NCBI RefSeq assembly: GCF_905147365.1
Contig: NC_056415.1
Span: forward strand, 15,952,001-16,016,000
DNA length: 64,000 nt
Source of the DNA: Aricia agestis
Taxonomy: Eukaryota; Arthropoda; Insecta; Lepidoptera; Lycaenidae
Direction: 5' to 3'
Positions 53,914 through 64,000 of the stretch are shown here, piece after piece. Under the pieces are notes generated by a model. The model was not told the DNA's origin. It ran no database searches and saw nothing but the letters and a program-made list of their open reading frames with translations. Position 1 is the first letter of the stretch. Each line of letters begins with the position of its first letter. Position numbers and translations under genes: made by a program.

Positions 53914-54173
53914 CGAAAAACGCGATGGAAGACTGCCACTATCAAGACGCATAAAGGTGATGATGATGGATTCTCGTGGAATAGCGAAAAGTTTTGCAAA
54001 ATTGTGAAACCATTTTCTCACTCAGTTACTTTCACCTGAATTCAGTAAATTAGGTAAAGGAGTCACTTAGCTGAACATTTTGAGTCCACTCCGGAATTTC
54101 TTTGCTAATTACTGTTAGCGCTGTGCCGGCCTAGATTCTACCGACGAAAGTGACGACAAGTCTTTAATAATTA

Positions 54174-54372
54174 TGTCTACACTGTGCACTTTCAGCTTCA
54201 ATTTTCGTCATCAACTTTCATATTGGCGCATTCAATAATTGAATGCGTCAAGGAACGCAACGCCAATATTGTCATTTTTGAAGGTTTAGATACGGTCAGA
54301 GGGCATGCGTCGCTGGCATGACTGCGCTATAACGCATGCCCTTTACGAACAGAAAAAGGCACAGTGTGGACA
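54174..54372. mobile_element. MITE, TGTCTACACTGTGC ends
   Basis: TGTCTACACTGTGCACTTT and AAAGGCACAGTGTGGACA face each other; inner TTGAATGCG and GGGCATGCGT palindromes. Confidence 0.55.
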
Positions 54373-54487
54373 GCTAATGCGAATGAATAGAAATTAACGG
54401 CGCGTCCGTCAGAGACGACTAATATATTCTGTTGACATGAATTTGAAAACGGATAAACCGCGTCATTATTAGCCAAGACCTTTTTTT

Positions 54488-54621
54488 ATCGCTTCCTTAT
54501 AGAATTGCCGATCAAAGTGTATGAAATTGACATGAAAATTCAATATTATAATAATCGACTCGTTTAATGTCAATTCCATACATTTTGTTCGGCGATTCTA
54601 TAAACAAGCGATAAAGAAAAA
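54488..54621. mobile_element. Palindromic MITE, ~50-bp arms
   Basis: TTATCGCTTCCTTATAGAAT-TGCCGATCAAAGTGTATGAA and the complement side GGCGATTCTATAAACAAGCG. Confidence 0.65.
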
Positions 54622-55409
54622 GTATTTGCTAGAGGCTTTTGTTGGTTAATTAGTTGATGACAAATAACATACTTAAAACTTAATGCTACTTGACTAAGTA
54701 CGACTAAAAATAAGTAACATTTAAATAACAAATTATTAACAAAGGACATGATTTCGTAGACAGCAACAAAATACTTTGATAAAAGATCGGCTATTAAAGA
54801 CTACTTTAACTTCTACGAAGAATCTTGGCGGGGGCGCTAGCCTTTGACAAAAACAGAACTGAAATTCTGCCCTGGATTCTGTATTTCATTTGAGGACACA
54901 TCATACATACATATTAATATAATATTAAATAGAGTATACACACATTAACAACCACACACAAGGTATTTTTAATATAGCAAGATATATTATTGTGGACTTT
55001 TCTTTTGTAGTTCCCGAGCCAGATGGTGTATCTCGTTCGTTTTTGTCGAGGCTAATACGTGGAAGGATATTTATCACTTTTTGTACCCGTTTCGTTCGGT
55101 TTTATTAATGTCAATAGTATGTGTGTCTATTCTGTGTAAGTAAAACATTTAGGAATTCTTTTGGCATCTTTTCTATGGATTTTTTTTAGAATGATATACC
55201 TATTTAACTACTATTATATCAGTACTTACCCAAAATTCTAATTCACAGGAAAGCCCTCTTTGATAGGAAGGGATTATGCTGACCTTCAAATGTAAGGCAG
55301 ATTTAAACCTGGACCACTTCAATTATATTTGTAAGACATAAAAAGAGGTGCTGAGGTGAGAGACATAAAAATGTTTGCCTTACAAATGTATTTGAAACTA
55401 GATAAGTTA
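54622..55409. other. Gene-free spacer
   Basis: Nothing assigned. Confidence 0.4.
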
Positions 55410-55590
55410 ATACTAGACAACGCCCGCAACTCCGTTCAACTAAAAGTTATTTATCGCGCGGAAGCCGTAAATTTTTTCCGGGATCAAAAGTATCCTATGT
55501 CCTTTCCCGGGGCTCAAAATATTTCCACACCAAATTTCAGCAAAATCCGTCCAGCGGTTTAGGCGTGAAGAGGTAAAATGCAAACCGACA
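55410..55590 (+). mobile_element. Family D retroposon, tail truncated
   Basis: CTAGACAACGCCCGCAACTC, CCGGGATCAAAAGTATCCTA, AAATTTCAGCAAAATCCGTC. Confidence 0.65.
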
Positions 55591-55711
55591 GCTGATACAT
55601 AATATATTGAAAATATGGTCCAGGTTGACTGTAACATTTATTATTTATTTATTAATTAAATCTGTGATTTAGGCATTACAGTAAAAGAAACACGCGTAGA
55701 AAAACCGCCAG

Positions 55712-56069
55712 AAGGGGTATGAAGATTTTTGTATGGAGCCTGGCCGACCTACTGTCCGCTAAGTTTTTGCGCGTTCACGAATATTTTTTTCAAAAATGGC
55801 TAGCTAACATCAATACAAACAATAAATAGTCTTAGACAAAACCGCGTAAGGTGTCACATTCCGAAGATTTGAGCTGCCAAAGTTGCAATATCTTAAATTG
55901 GTAAAACTTTAGCAGCTCATATCTTCGAAATGTGACTCTTTACGTGGATTTGGCTAAGAATATTTTTTGTCTGTTGTCCGATGTTAGCTTTCCATTTTGG
56001 AAAAAAATATTCCTGAACGCAAAAAAACACATTTAGCGAAAGTGGTCGGCCAAAATCTTCATACCCCTT
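55712..56069. mobile_element. 358-bp palindromic element
   Basis: AAGGGGTATGAAGATTTT and AAAATCTTCATACCCCTT at the ends. Inner TGGCCGACC / GGTCGGCCA and ATGTGACTCTTTACG / GGTGTCACATTCCG blocks pair over nearly the whole length. Confidence 0.75.
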
Positions 56070-56392
56070 TATGCGACTAAAAATAAGTTTATCTGCGCAG
56101 TCAACAAACAACGTAGTCCAGTTTAATCAAGGGCCAGATTGATCCTTAATCTGTAAGATTAATGTTCGTCTCAAAATAGCCCCGTCACTGTACCCTCGTT
56201 GGCCGAGATAGGAAGACAAGTGAATGGCGAAACACTTCGTCATAAGGGAAGATACAATAACATTTTTTTTTCTCCGAGATACCTATTCAACCTCCGTTTA
56301 ATCTAAAACATTTTGTCATAACAAGTAAAGTGTTTTTTAACACTTCCAGATTTTCAGCCCTGTTCTTATAGGCTTTATAGGGCTTTTTATAT

Positions 56393-56612
56393 CCATGCTA
56401 ATATTATAAATGCTAAAGTGTGTTTACCTGTCTGTCTATCTGTTACCTCTTTACGCCTTACCAAAACCGCTTAACCAATTTTGCTGAAATTTGGTATGTA
56501 AATACTTTGAGTCCCGCGAAAGGACATAAGATACTTTTTATCCCAAAAAAATGTAGGGTTGCCACGCGATAAACAAATTTTGGCGCAACAGAGTTGCAGG
56601 CGTCATCTAGTC
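56393..56612 (-). mobile_element. Family D retroposon
   Basis: ATCCATGCTAATATTATAAA-TGC to GCAACAGAGTTGCAGGCGTC-ATCTAG. Confidence 0.7.
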
Positions 56613-56659
56613 GCAAAATAAGACTAAGTGTTCATAAGAAACTTCGTTCCAATATCATA

Positions 56660-56792
56660 ACTTAGATAACTAAACAAAAATTTTGAAAATCGGTTCACAA
56701 ACGGCGGAGTAATCGTTGAACATACATTAAAAAAAACATATCCACAACCGAATGTATAACCTCCTCGTTTTTGGAAGTCGGTTAAAAATAAC
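56660..56792 (-). mobile_element. Family G end fragment
   Basis: AAAATCGGTTCACAAACGGC-GGAGTAATCG to TTTTTGGAAGTCGGTTAAAA. Confidence 0.65.
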
Positions 56793-57120
56793 GAGCTAGT
56801 TCCCAAACCGGTGGCAGGCACCATAAAATCGACGTTCAAAAAGTGTACCTTGTCACCCATTTAGTATAAAACATTATTTTAACTTTAATTACAAAAAAAA
56901 TATTTCATTTCACTTCTAATTAATTACCTTTTCTGTTAGTTAGCATTCTAATTCATCTAATTTGTTTTAATCCAGTAGTTTGTTATGCTAATTTTTCCGT
57001 CAGTGGACATTCATTTACATAAAATGTCACAGCGCATAAATAACATCATTAGGTTAGTTTGTTCACATTATTTCAATTTGAAACACAAATGCAAAATTAT
57101 AAAATGATGGTTGTTAATCT

Positions 57121-57350
57121 ACGAATAATAGAAACAAAGAAAAAGTAACTCCGTCAAAAAACATGCTGCACAATACTTGTCAAAAAAGTGTACGTTTACC
57201 TTAGGTTTAGGTATACATTTCAATACATTTGCAATATTTAGGTGACCTTGAGCGGTACTAGGCTGATGTTACATGACAGATCAAAAGGAACCAAATTTAA
57301 AACGGTAATAATATGGGCGTTACGGTTCCTTAGTTTTTATATTCGTAGTT
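57121..57350 (-). mobile_element. TTGGTTCCTTTTGATCTG repeat, uninterrupted copy
   Basis: Reverse copy of 5478-5870 without the MITE; the empty site ATATTTAGGTGACC lies at 57233-57246. Confidence 0.7.
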
Positions 57351-58704
57351 GTTAATAAATTATTCATTTATTAGGACCATCTGTTTTTTATTTACGTTTT
57401 GAGTTACTGTAACGTTAACCGCTCAACTGTAAAATAATATAAGCTTAGGAAAGGCCACTTTTCATTACAATACTGCCGTAAACTATACGATTTCTGGATA
57501 AAAAGGAAATGTCTAAAAATATCAATCTTATTAAGTTAATAGTCGGATACTTAGCTGTATCTATTACAGTTCAATATTTCCTTAAATCTTGGTGATAATA
57601 TGCTTTTACCTTTCAAATACTAATAAGTAATATTATTAACTTAAAAAAAAACTAAAAAAACAAGCTATTTTTTAAATTTTCAAAAATTTTAACAAATTAC
57701 GGTATTGCATTGTCATTGGCACTTAATGCGTAATGCGTATGCAAAGTTTCGAATTAATAGGACTATAGCTGGAAATAGCTAAAAATCGTTCTCAAAGATT
57801 CCGTTTCATACATACAGCCCAAGATAATAAAAGCGTGCTAATAATATATTGTTCCTTTTTCAAAAATTACAGAACCTGCGAAATATAGAGTAATGTAACA
57901 ACAGAACATAAACAGAGTTTACGCGCCCAATCAGTACAGATTAATCATGACACATAACGTTTGGTCCCACATCATGACGTATAGACTGGACCAGAATCAG
58001 GGACCACCTGATCGCGATCAATCACGGGAGTTGGTAATGTGGACTGGACATCTAGGGCTACCACATGCTAGATAAATTTTGGGTAGGTTATGTTATGAAG
58101 ATATTTTAATATCCTGTTAAATCTAATAAAATGCATTAAACATAATGAATTATATCAAATTAACATTTAACTGTATTCATTAAGTGATTCTTAAGTATAA
58201 GTTAGTGGTATTTTTTGTAAGAAACACAAAAAGCCAGTAATTATGTCCAGCGATGCGCTATTGGAAGACATCACAACCAATTTCAAAGTACGGTGGTAAT
58301 TCCTTATCTATTGGTATGTTAAAATGATAAAACGATTACAGTAGAAATACGAAACGATATAGTTAAATACTAACAGGTGTTTGGGACCTTACAGATTTTC
58401 TGTGTTTTGTTCTATCACGTTGTTTACTCTTTCGTATAAAGAAAAAAAAACTGTGGTAACATGCTAAGTGGTAGAGATGGTAAATTAAAAAAGTAAAAAC
58501 AGTCTTTATTGCATTCTGGCAACCCTATTTTCATCCCCAGTTGCCGCACAGAATCAATTAAGGCTTTAAATTAATAACTTATAGGTGCGGTCACATTAAG
58601 TCGCTGTTCCAGTCGACTTCCCGGACTACAACGGGAATTTAATCGGGATAAAGATTAAGGGTGTCCGATGATACGTTTTAATAAGTGGAACATCAACTAT
58701 TTAT
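57351..58704. other. Gene-free, repeat-poor
   Basis: No repeat family, ORF or RNA gene recognised. Confidence 0.45.
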
Positions 58705-59172
58705 TAACACTAGCTGTGTGACCGAGCTTTGCTCGGTATCCGATGAAAATGACATTTTCTAGAAATGATTCCTATCCTATATATTCCTATCTTTATTTAT
58801 CGATCTAGCTAGGAAGCTAGATCGATAAATAAAGATATAAGATTAAGTAAGTAATTATTATGTAAACTTAAATGTGTGCAAAAATTGTGCATGTCTGTAA
58901 CAATTTTCATCAAAATCAGTCCACCAGTTTCAGATAATATTATTTTGATAAAACATTTACACATAAAATATTAACACGACCAATTCTTGAATATAAATAT
59001 ATATATTATATATAATTGAAATCTCGGAATCGGCTCCAACGATTTTCATGAAATTTAGTATATAGGGAGTTTCGGGGGCGATAAATCGATCTAGCTAGGA
59101 ATCATTTTTAGAAAATGTCATTTTATTCGTGTTTTATCGAATACCGAGCAAAGCCCCGTCAAATAGCTAGTT
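58705..59172. mobile_element. Family J, inverted pair of ends
   Basis: GACCGAGCTTTGCTCGGTAT at the left. The right half (59040-59172) runs in reverse: CGTTTTATCG-type, CTAGCTAGGAATCATTTTTA and ATACCGAGCAAAGCCCCGTC. Confidence 0.6.
58788..58837. repeat. Perfect 23-bp-arm snapback
   Basis: Arms 58788-58810 and 58815-58837 (CTTTATTTATCGATCTAGC), loop AGGA, inside family J. Confidence 0.85.
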
Positions 59173-59689
59173 AATATACATCGACGAAAGCTGTGACAAT
59201 TAAATAAAAATTTTCATTCGTCCGTTAAGTATAAAACTATCAAGCTGTTGAATAATCGACAGAATGTCAACAGCTGTTCAAATCGAACCAAAGCGATGAT
59301 CCCCGGCCAGCGTGTTATTAGGAACCATTGAGCCAATTGTTACGCGAATTGATACTCTAATTGAAGGGTATAGAGTGCAATGTAGAGTGCTGGAATACGC
59401 CGATTTAAACGCTTTGATACTTTCATTAGCTTTAATTGATTACTTAATTCGATTTAAATGTTAAGGTCGGTTCAGACTCACAAGTGCAAATAAGCTTTTC
59501 TTTCATAATGCTTAAAAACCTTTATGCGAGAATGGAAGATTTACCGATTATCCACTTATTTCATCCCATTTGACGAAAGCCAATAATAATAATTATTATT
59601 GTTTTGAGGTCAATAGATAAATATGTATTGTAGTATCAAACATCAGGTAGGTACGCTTACCATGGCCACTAGAAAGGGCATAATTTGTC
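59173..59689. other. Gene-free spacer
   Basis: Nothing assigned. Confidence 0.4.
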
Positions 59690-59697
59690 TACAAATG

Positions 59698-60187
59698 CAG
59701 GGGCGTAGCGTACCTTGGCGGGGCCCCGTATAAAAATTTGTTTGGGGGCCCATAGGAAGGGTAAAGATTTCTCAAAAAAGAAAAAAACATATTTTGCATA
59801 AAATTAAAAGAAATATTTATTCATCATAATAATTACTTATCTATCTGTCACATTATTTAAAAACAATTCAAATTAAATATTAACTCTCCTTGCCCTTTTT
59901 CGGCAAACTGATTAAATAATTAAATCATTCATAGCTGATGATAACTTTAGTTTTTCTAAAGTTTCTGCCTCTATGGACAATAGTGACAGGTCTGACCGAA
60001 GTTCTTAAAATTTGAACGCACGCTTTACTCGGGAAAAAAGAAATCGTTTTTTTTTACTTTTCTCTTTTCTGAAATTTAAAAAATTTGGGAAGTAATTATT
60101 AATTTTTGCTTACGCACCTTGGGGGGCCCTCGTAGGTCGGGGCCCCGTATAATTGATACGGCTGATACGGCGGTAGCTACACCCCTG
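59698..60187 (-). mobile_element. Non-autonomous hAT element, 490 bp
   Basis: Ends CAGGGGCGTAGCGTACCTTG and CGGTAGCTACACCCCTG, the CAGGGGCGTAG form common in hAT elements. Flanked by a perfect 8-bp duplication TACAAATG (59690-59697, 60188-60195). Subterminal GGGGCCCCGTATAA blocks occur on both sides. Confidence 0.93.
59912..60004 (-). pseudogene. hAT transposase C-terminus remnant
   Basis: The minus strand reads ELRSDLSLLSIEAETLEKLK, then LSSAMNDLI and a stop. The next frame gives NQFAEK, and then ARRVNI. This is the conserved LS-LSIE-E ... DLI--FA-KKAR-- end of hAT transposases (ZMYM1-like branch). About 31 codons plus a frameshifted end remain. Confidence 0.7.
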
Positions 60188-60300
60188 TACAAATGATATA
60201 TATTTTTATTATTCGTAGGTTTATATCAAGTAACATTTTGAGTACTGAAATCTGGCAGTGCTTCTATTCTTTTGAACGTTTACTGCTTTCAGTAATTCAA

Positions 60301-60345
60301 AAGCTATTGCTCTAAACCACTGGACCACAGAGGCGTTTGATACAA
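60301..60345 (-). repeat. SINE-C-like tRNA head scrap
   Basis: Minus strand GCCTCTGTGGTCCAGTGGTT-TAGAGCAATAGC; A box only, no B box. Confidence 0.45.
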
Positions 60346-60429
60346 TGTAGTAGTATTATTTACTACCTATTTAGCCACGACAAACTCTTAACAGTCCCGA
60401 AATAAAACCGAACCCTATTAATATTCATT

Positions 60430-60475
60430 TGCTTTCATACTACTACACTTATTCAAGTGCAGTAGTATGAAAGCA
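60430..60475. repeat. Snapback, 20-21-bp arms
   Basis: TGCTTTCATACTACTACACT and its complement with one mismatch. Confidence 0.75.
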
Positions 60476-60724
60476 ACTAGTCACTTTGATTCTTATCCCC
60501 ATATTCATAAGGTCGACATGTACACCATGGGGCAGCGAACAATAAAAATTCTCGAAGAGGGTCGTCCCTTCTAAGTGGACTTTGAAAAATGTATGTAACC
60601 CTATTGCTGTAAGTATTACATTCCGATAGCATAGATGAACCCTATCGGAAGTCATTATCATCAGCCTGTCCACTGTTGAACGAAGGCTTTGGATAATATG
60701 ATAATAATATTATGTGAATGTCAA

Positions 60725-61060
60725 TCGAACCCACGACCTCCGAGTCAAGAGCCAGTACTCTTGACTCGGAGGTCGTGGGTTCGATTCCCGCGTTGGAAAC
60801 AAGTTTAATAATGCAGGCTGATCACCTGATTGTCTGACAAATAAGATGATCCATCCGTCGGATGGGCATGTAAAAAGTCGGTCCTGCGCCAAATCTCTCG
60901 CCGGTCGTGTCGGTCCCACTAGGTTATGAGCTAGTAAAAAAATTGAAAGTGTTCTTGTGTACTGCGCACATACTTGGGAACTATAAAATTACTCTTGCGG
61001 AACTGGTCTGGTTTCAATGAAACCGGCCACCGTCCCGAAACCGGTGTTATTATTGTATAT
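60725..61060 (+). mobile_element. SINE-C with inverted duplicated B-box region
   Basis: The normal A-box head is replaced by an inverted copy of the B-box segment: arms 60725-60751 and 60758-60784 are perfect. The body (GGCTGATCACCTGATTGTCT to CCGAAACCGGTG) is otherwise complete and ends in ATTATTATTG. Confidence 0.8.
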
Positions 61061-61205
61061 CACGCCAACAAGTTTGATTCTAAGAGATGCACCGCCGATT
61101 CATAACTTGGTATTACTTTTAAGCATCGACTCAAGTATGGACGCTCGTACGGTGACGGAAAACATCGTAAGGAAACTCCCACATGTGACATGGTATAAAC
61201 CATGA

Positions 61206-61385
61206 TGAACAGGTCAAAACTTAGACGTTTCGACCTGTTCATTCCTCTGGACTAGACCGACTGTGTTGCGAAAATGCTGCATGTGCTTGGGTAACGGACG
61301 CATACGGACATTTAAAATCTTGTCCCAGGTCCTGGGACAAGATTTTAGGTACTGTAGAGCCTGGGACCTAGGCGCTACAGTACCT
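61206..61385. repeat. Three short hairpins in a row
   Basis: 61206-61241 (TGAACAGGTC arms), 61314-61346 (16-bp perfect arms AAAATCTTGTCCCAGG, 1-base loop) and 61347-61385 (AGGTACTGTAG arms). Confidence 0.75.
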
Positions 61386-61430
61386 ATTTGAAGAGTGGTT
61401 ACTTCACTCTGAAAATACGATATAAAGCTT

Positions 61431-61743
61431 AGAAATAAATCAAGATAGAACGGCGACGCACGTGTGTTGCTAAGGAATCGAACGTGTAAATGTTTGCTTT
61501 GCTTTTAGTTAGAACAAATAACTTACCCGTGGAAAGAAATACCTTCTTTTGACCGATTCACTTTCGTACTTCTGTTTTTACAATTAGACACTGCACAATG
61601 AGGCATTTTTGCACAACCGCTCCGGTGTAATAAAGTCGAGACGTGCGCGCTGACTGAATGAACGTTTAACGAATCTTGCTCACTTGTGCAAGATTGAAAC
61701 ACGCGTATCCCACCCGCTTAGCCGTTCTATCTTGATTTATTTC
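61431..61743. mobile_element. MITE with 24-bp TIRs
   Basis: GAAATAAATCAAGATAGAAC-GGC and GCCGTTCTATCTTGATTTAT-TTC. Interior not coding. Confidence 0.7.
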
Positions 61744-61864
61744 TCCACAACTGACGCCAAGGCCTCTTGTTCTTGTTATGCACGTTTTCTTACGTTTTAT
61801 CGTATACTTTGAGTCCGTTGAAATTTTATCATACGATATTTTTATCGCATCAAACTAAGGAATA

Positions 61865-62310
61865 ATTATTAAAACTAAGAAAACGTAACTCCCATACTTC
61901 AACCGTTTTGAATTTGGTTCCTTTTCGCACACTAAAATATGGCAATAGCAACGAAACACTAAGGCTGGTATAAATAGTCAGTACTTAAGATGCATCTCGT
62001 TCTCAAGACACGGTTCTCTGTGATTGGTTGGCTGTCAAAATTTGGACCAATCACAGAGCCGAACCGCGTCTTGAGACTAGGTCGCATCTTAAGTACTGAC
62101 TAATGACTATTTATACCAGCCTTACACTCAAATTTACATAATAAAGCCGTTGACATATTTAATTGTCTTTTCTATAATTACACAAAATTGTGTACCAAAT
62201 ACATGCCTAAAGTATGCATGTATTCGGCTCACATATTTTTGTAGACTCGTGGACAAATTTTTTGACACAGTTATTCTTCCTTAGTTTTTATTATTCATAG
62301 CATCAAACTG
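61865..62310 (+). mobile_element. TTGGTTCCTTTT repeat, third copy, interrupted
   Basis: AACTCCCATACTTCAACCGT-TTTGAATTTGGTTCC at the left and TTCCTTAGTTTTTATTATTC at the right, with a MITE inside. Confidence 0.55.
61960..62124. mobile_element. Nested palindromic MITE, TAAGGCTGGTATAAATAGTC
   Basis: TAAGGCTGGTATAAATAGTC and GACTATTTATACCAGCCTTA; inner TTAAGATGC / GCATCTTAA and GTGATTGGTTGG / CCAATCAC pairs. CAC lies on both sides. Confidence 0.75.
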
Positions 62311-62344
62311 CATATTATTTTTGTCCAGTACTTTACAAAGGTAC

Positions 62345-62490
62345 TATCAGAGGAATTTATAGGCAAATGGCGGACCTACGTCGTTTGGTCGGATTATGTC
62401 AACCTCAACTGACAGATCTAACATTGACTTAACGTCTGACCAACTTATGTTGGTCCGTCATCTGCATAATATGAATAACTTTCCCTGATA
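62345..62490. mobile_element. GGTACTATCAGAGG TIR element
   Basis: TACTATCAGAGGAATTTATA at the left and TCCCTGATAGTA at the right; CGTCGTTTGGTCGGATTATG as in 10012. Confidence 0.6.
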
Positions 62491-62598
62491 GTACATTGGA
62501 CGCTAGCCATGTCCCGACAGATGTAGGTATGTGTTGTTTAGTTAGTGTAGAGATTAAGCAACGTAATGCGTGAAAGCCGAGTTGGAATTAACTCTACT

Positions 62599-62761
62599 TA
62601 CGGCCATTCCCAATATTTGATCTATCTCTGGTTTTGCCCTACTAGAGATAGGAATAGCTCACAATTGACATAAAATATATGTCTCTAATGTCTAATGTGA
62701 GCTATTCCTATCTCTAGTAGGGCAAAACCAGAGATAGATCAAATATTGGGAACGGCCGTTA
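62599..62761. mobile_element. Palindromic MITE, ~66-bp arms
   Basis: TTACGGCCATTCCCAATATT to GGAATAGCTCACA pairs with its near-perfect complement 62695-62761. Confidence 0.8.
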
Positions 62762-63104
62762 GAGGATAAAATACTTAGGACAAATCCGATTTAAGCTGTA
62801 AATCAGCGATCGTGCCAATAAAATCTATCAGTATCTAGAATGCCGTCTATAAGTCATAAGTACGTCTCTTCTCTAGTCTATTGCGTAGCATTTTTACTGT
62901 GCTGTATTCCGTACGGCGTACCATTTTAAGGTTGCTGGGTTACTCCCTTCGGCGAACCGAAACGAATTCTCATAATTTGTTTCCTTCGTCCTGCAATAAA
63001 AAAACATCGTGTGAAGGTTTTTCCTTTGAGAGAAAAGCCTATGTTTACTGTCTATGCTGGTGCTGCCTCTAGCGTGAAAACATTGCAGTTATAAGTATAA
63101 GTAC
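62762..63104. other. Gene-free spacer
   Basis: A 63-aa frame (62881-63072) shows no domain. Confidence 0.4.

Positions 63105-64000
<896 letters not shown>

Overview
The window is eukaryotic, AT-rich and dominated by transposable-element debris. I found no host protein-coding gene, rRNA or functional tRNA. The repeats look lepidopteran (moth or butterfly). They include two tRNA-headed SINE families, a CT-rich-core SINE, short retroposons ending in ACAGACAGACAGACAC / GCATTTATAATATTAGTATGG, elements ending near CGACTCGCACTTGGCCG, mariner, hAT and Harbinger-type elements, and many full-length-palindrome MITEs. The lineage call rests on remembered repeat families, not on a search. No species is named. 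Layout: 0-5 kb holds an hAT-like MITE, two SINEs, a decayed 1.27 kb mariner with both ends, and a TA-flanked palindromic MITE. 5-16 kb is a mosaic of SINE and RTE-like tails, two 185-bp Harbinger-type MITEs, a near-perfect 347-bp palindrome and a second hAT-like MITE next to an R1-clade reverse-transcriptase remnant. 16-26 kb has further SINEs, a TIR element carrying a truncated MADF-like ORF that stops inside a TTAGG tract, and the 3' end of another non-LTR element. 27-36 kb has a fold-back element, a nearly intact tRNA-derived SINE and a young miniature LTR retrotransposon (TRIM). 36.7-38.05 kb is one large composite palindrome built from SINE-tail tandem arrays. 41.7-49.7 kb has three related fold-backs and a 1.75 kb TIR element with two convergent ORFs. 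49.9-50.6 kb is a 27-bp coding-capable minisatellite. 51-64 kb holds nested insertions, a non-autonomous hAT with a perfect 8-bp duplication, many short-loop inverted duplications and an (AT)n tract. Nothing here forms an operon or a pathway. The 'working parts' are transposon ends, internal retroelement signals and nested insertion order. In several places a paralogous empty site in the same window lets target-site duplications be read directly. Most informative loci: the TRIM (33952-34597), the composite palindrome (36719-38051), the element at 42946-44694 and the MADF element at 19716-20385. All coordinates and motif calls were read by eye. Class names for the dispersed repeats are inferences.
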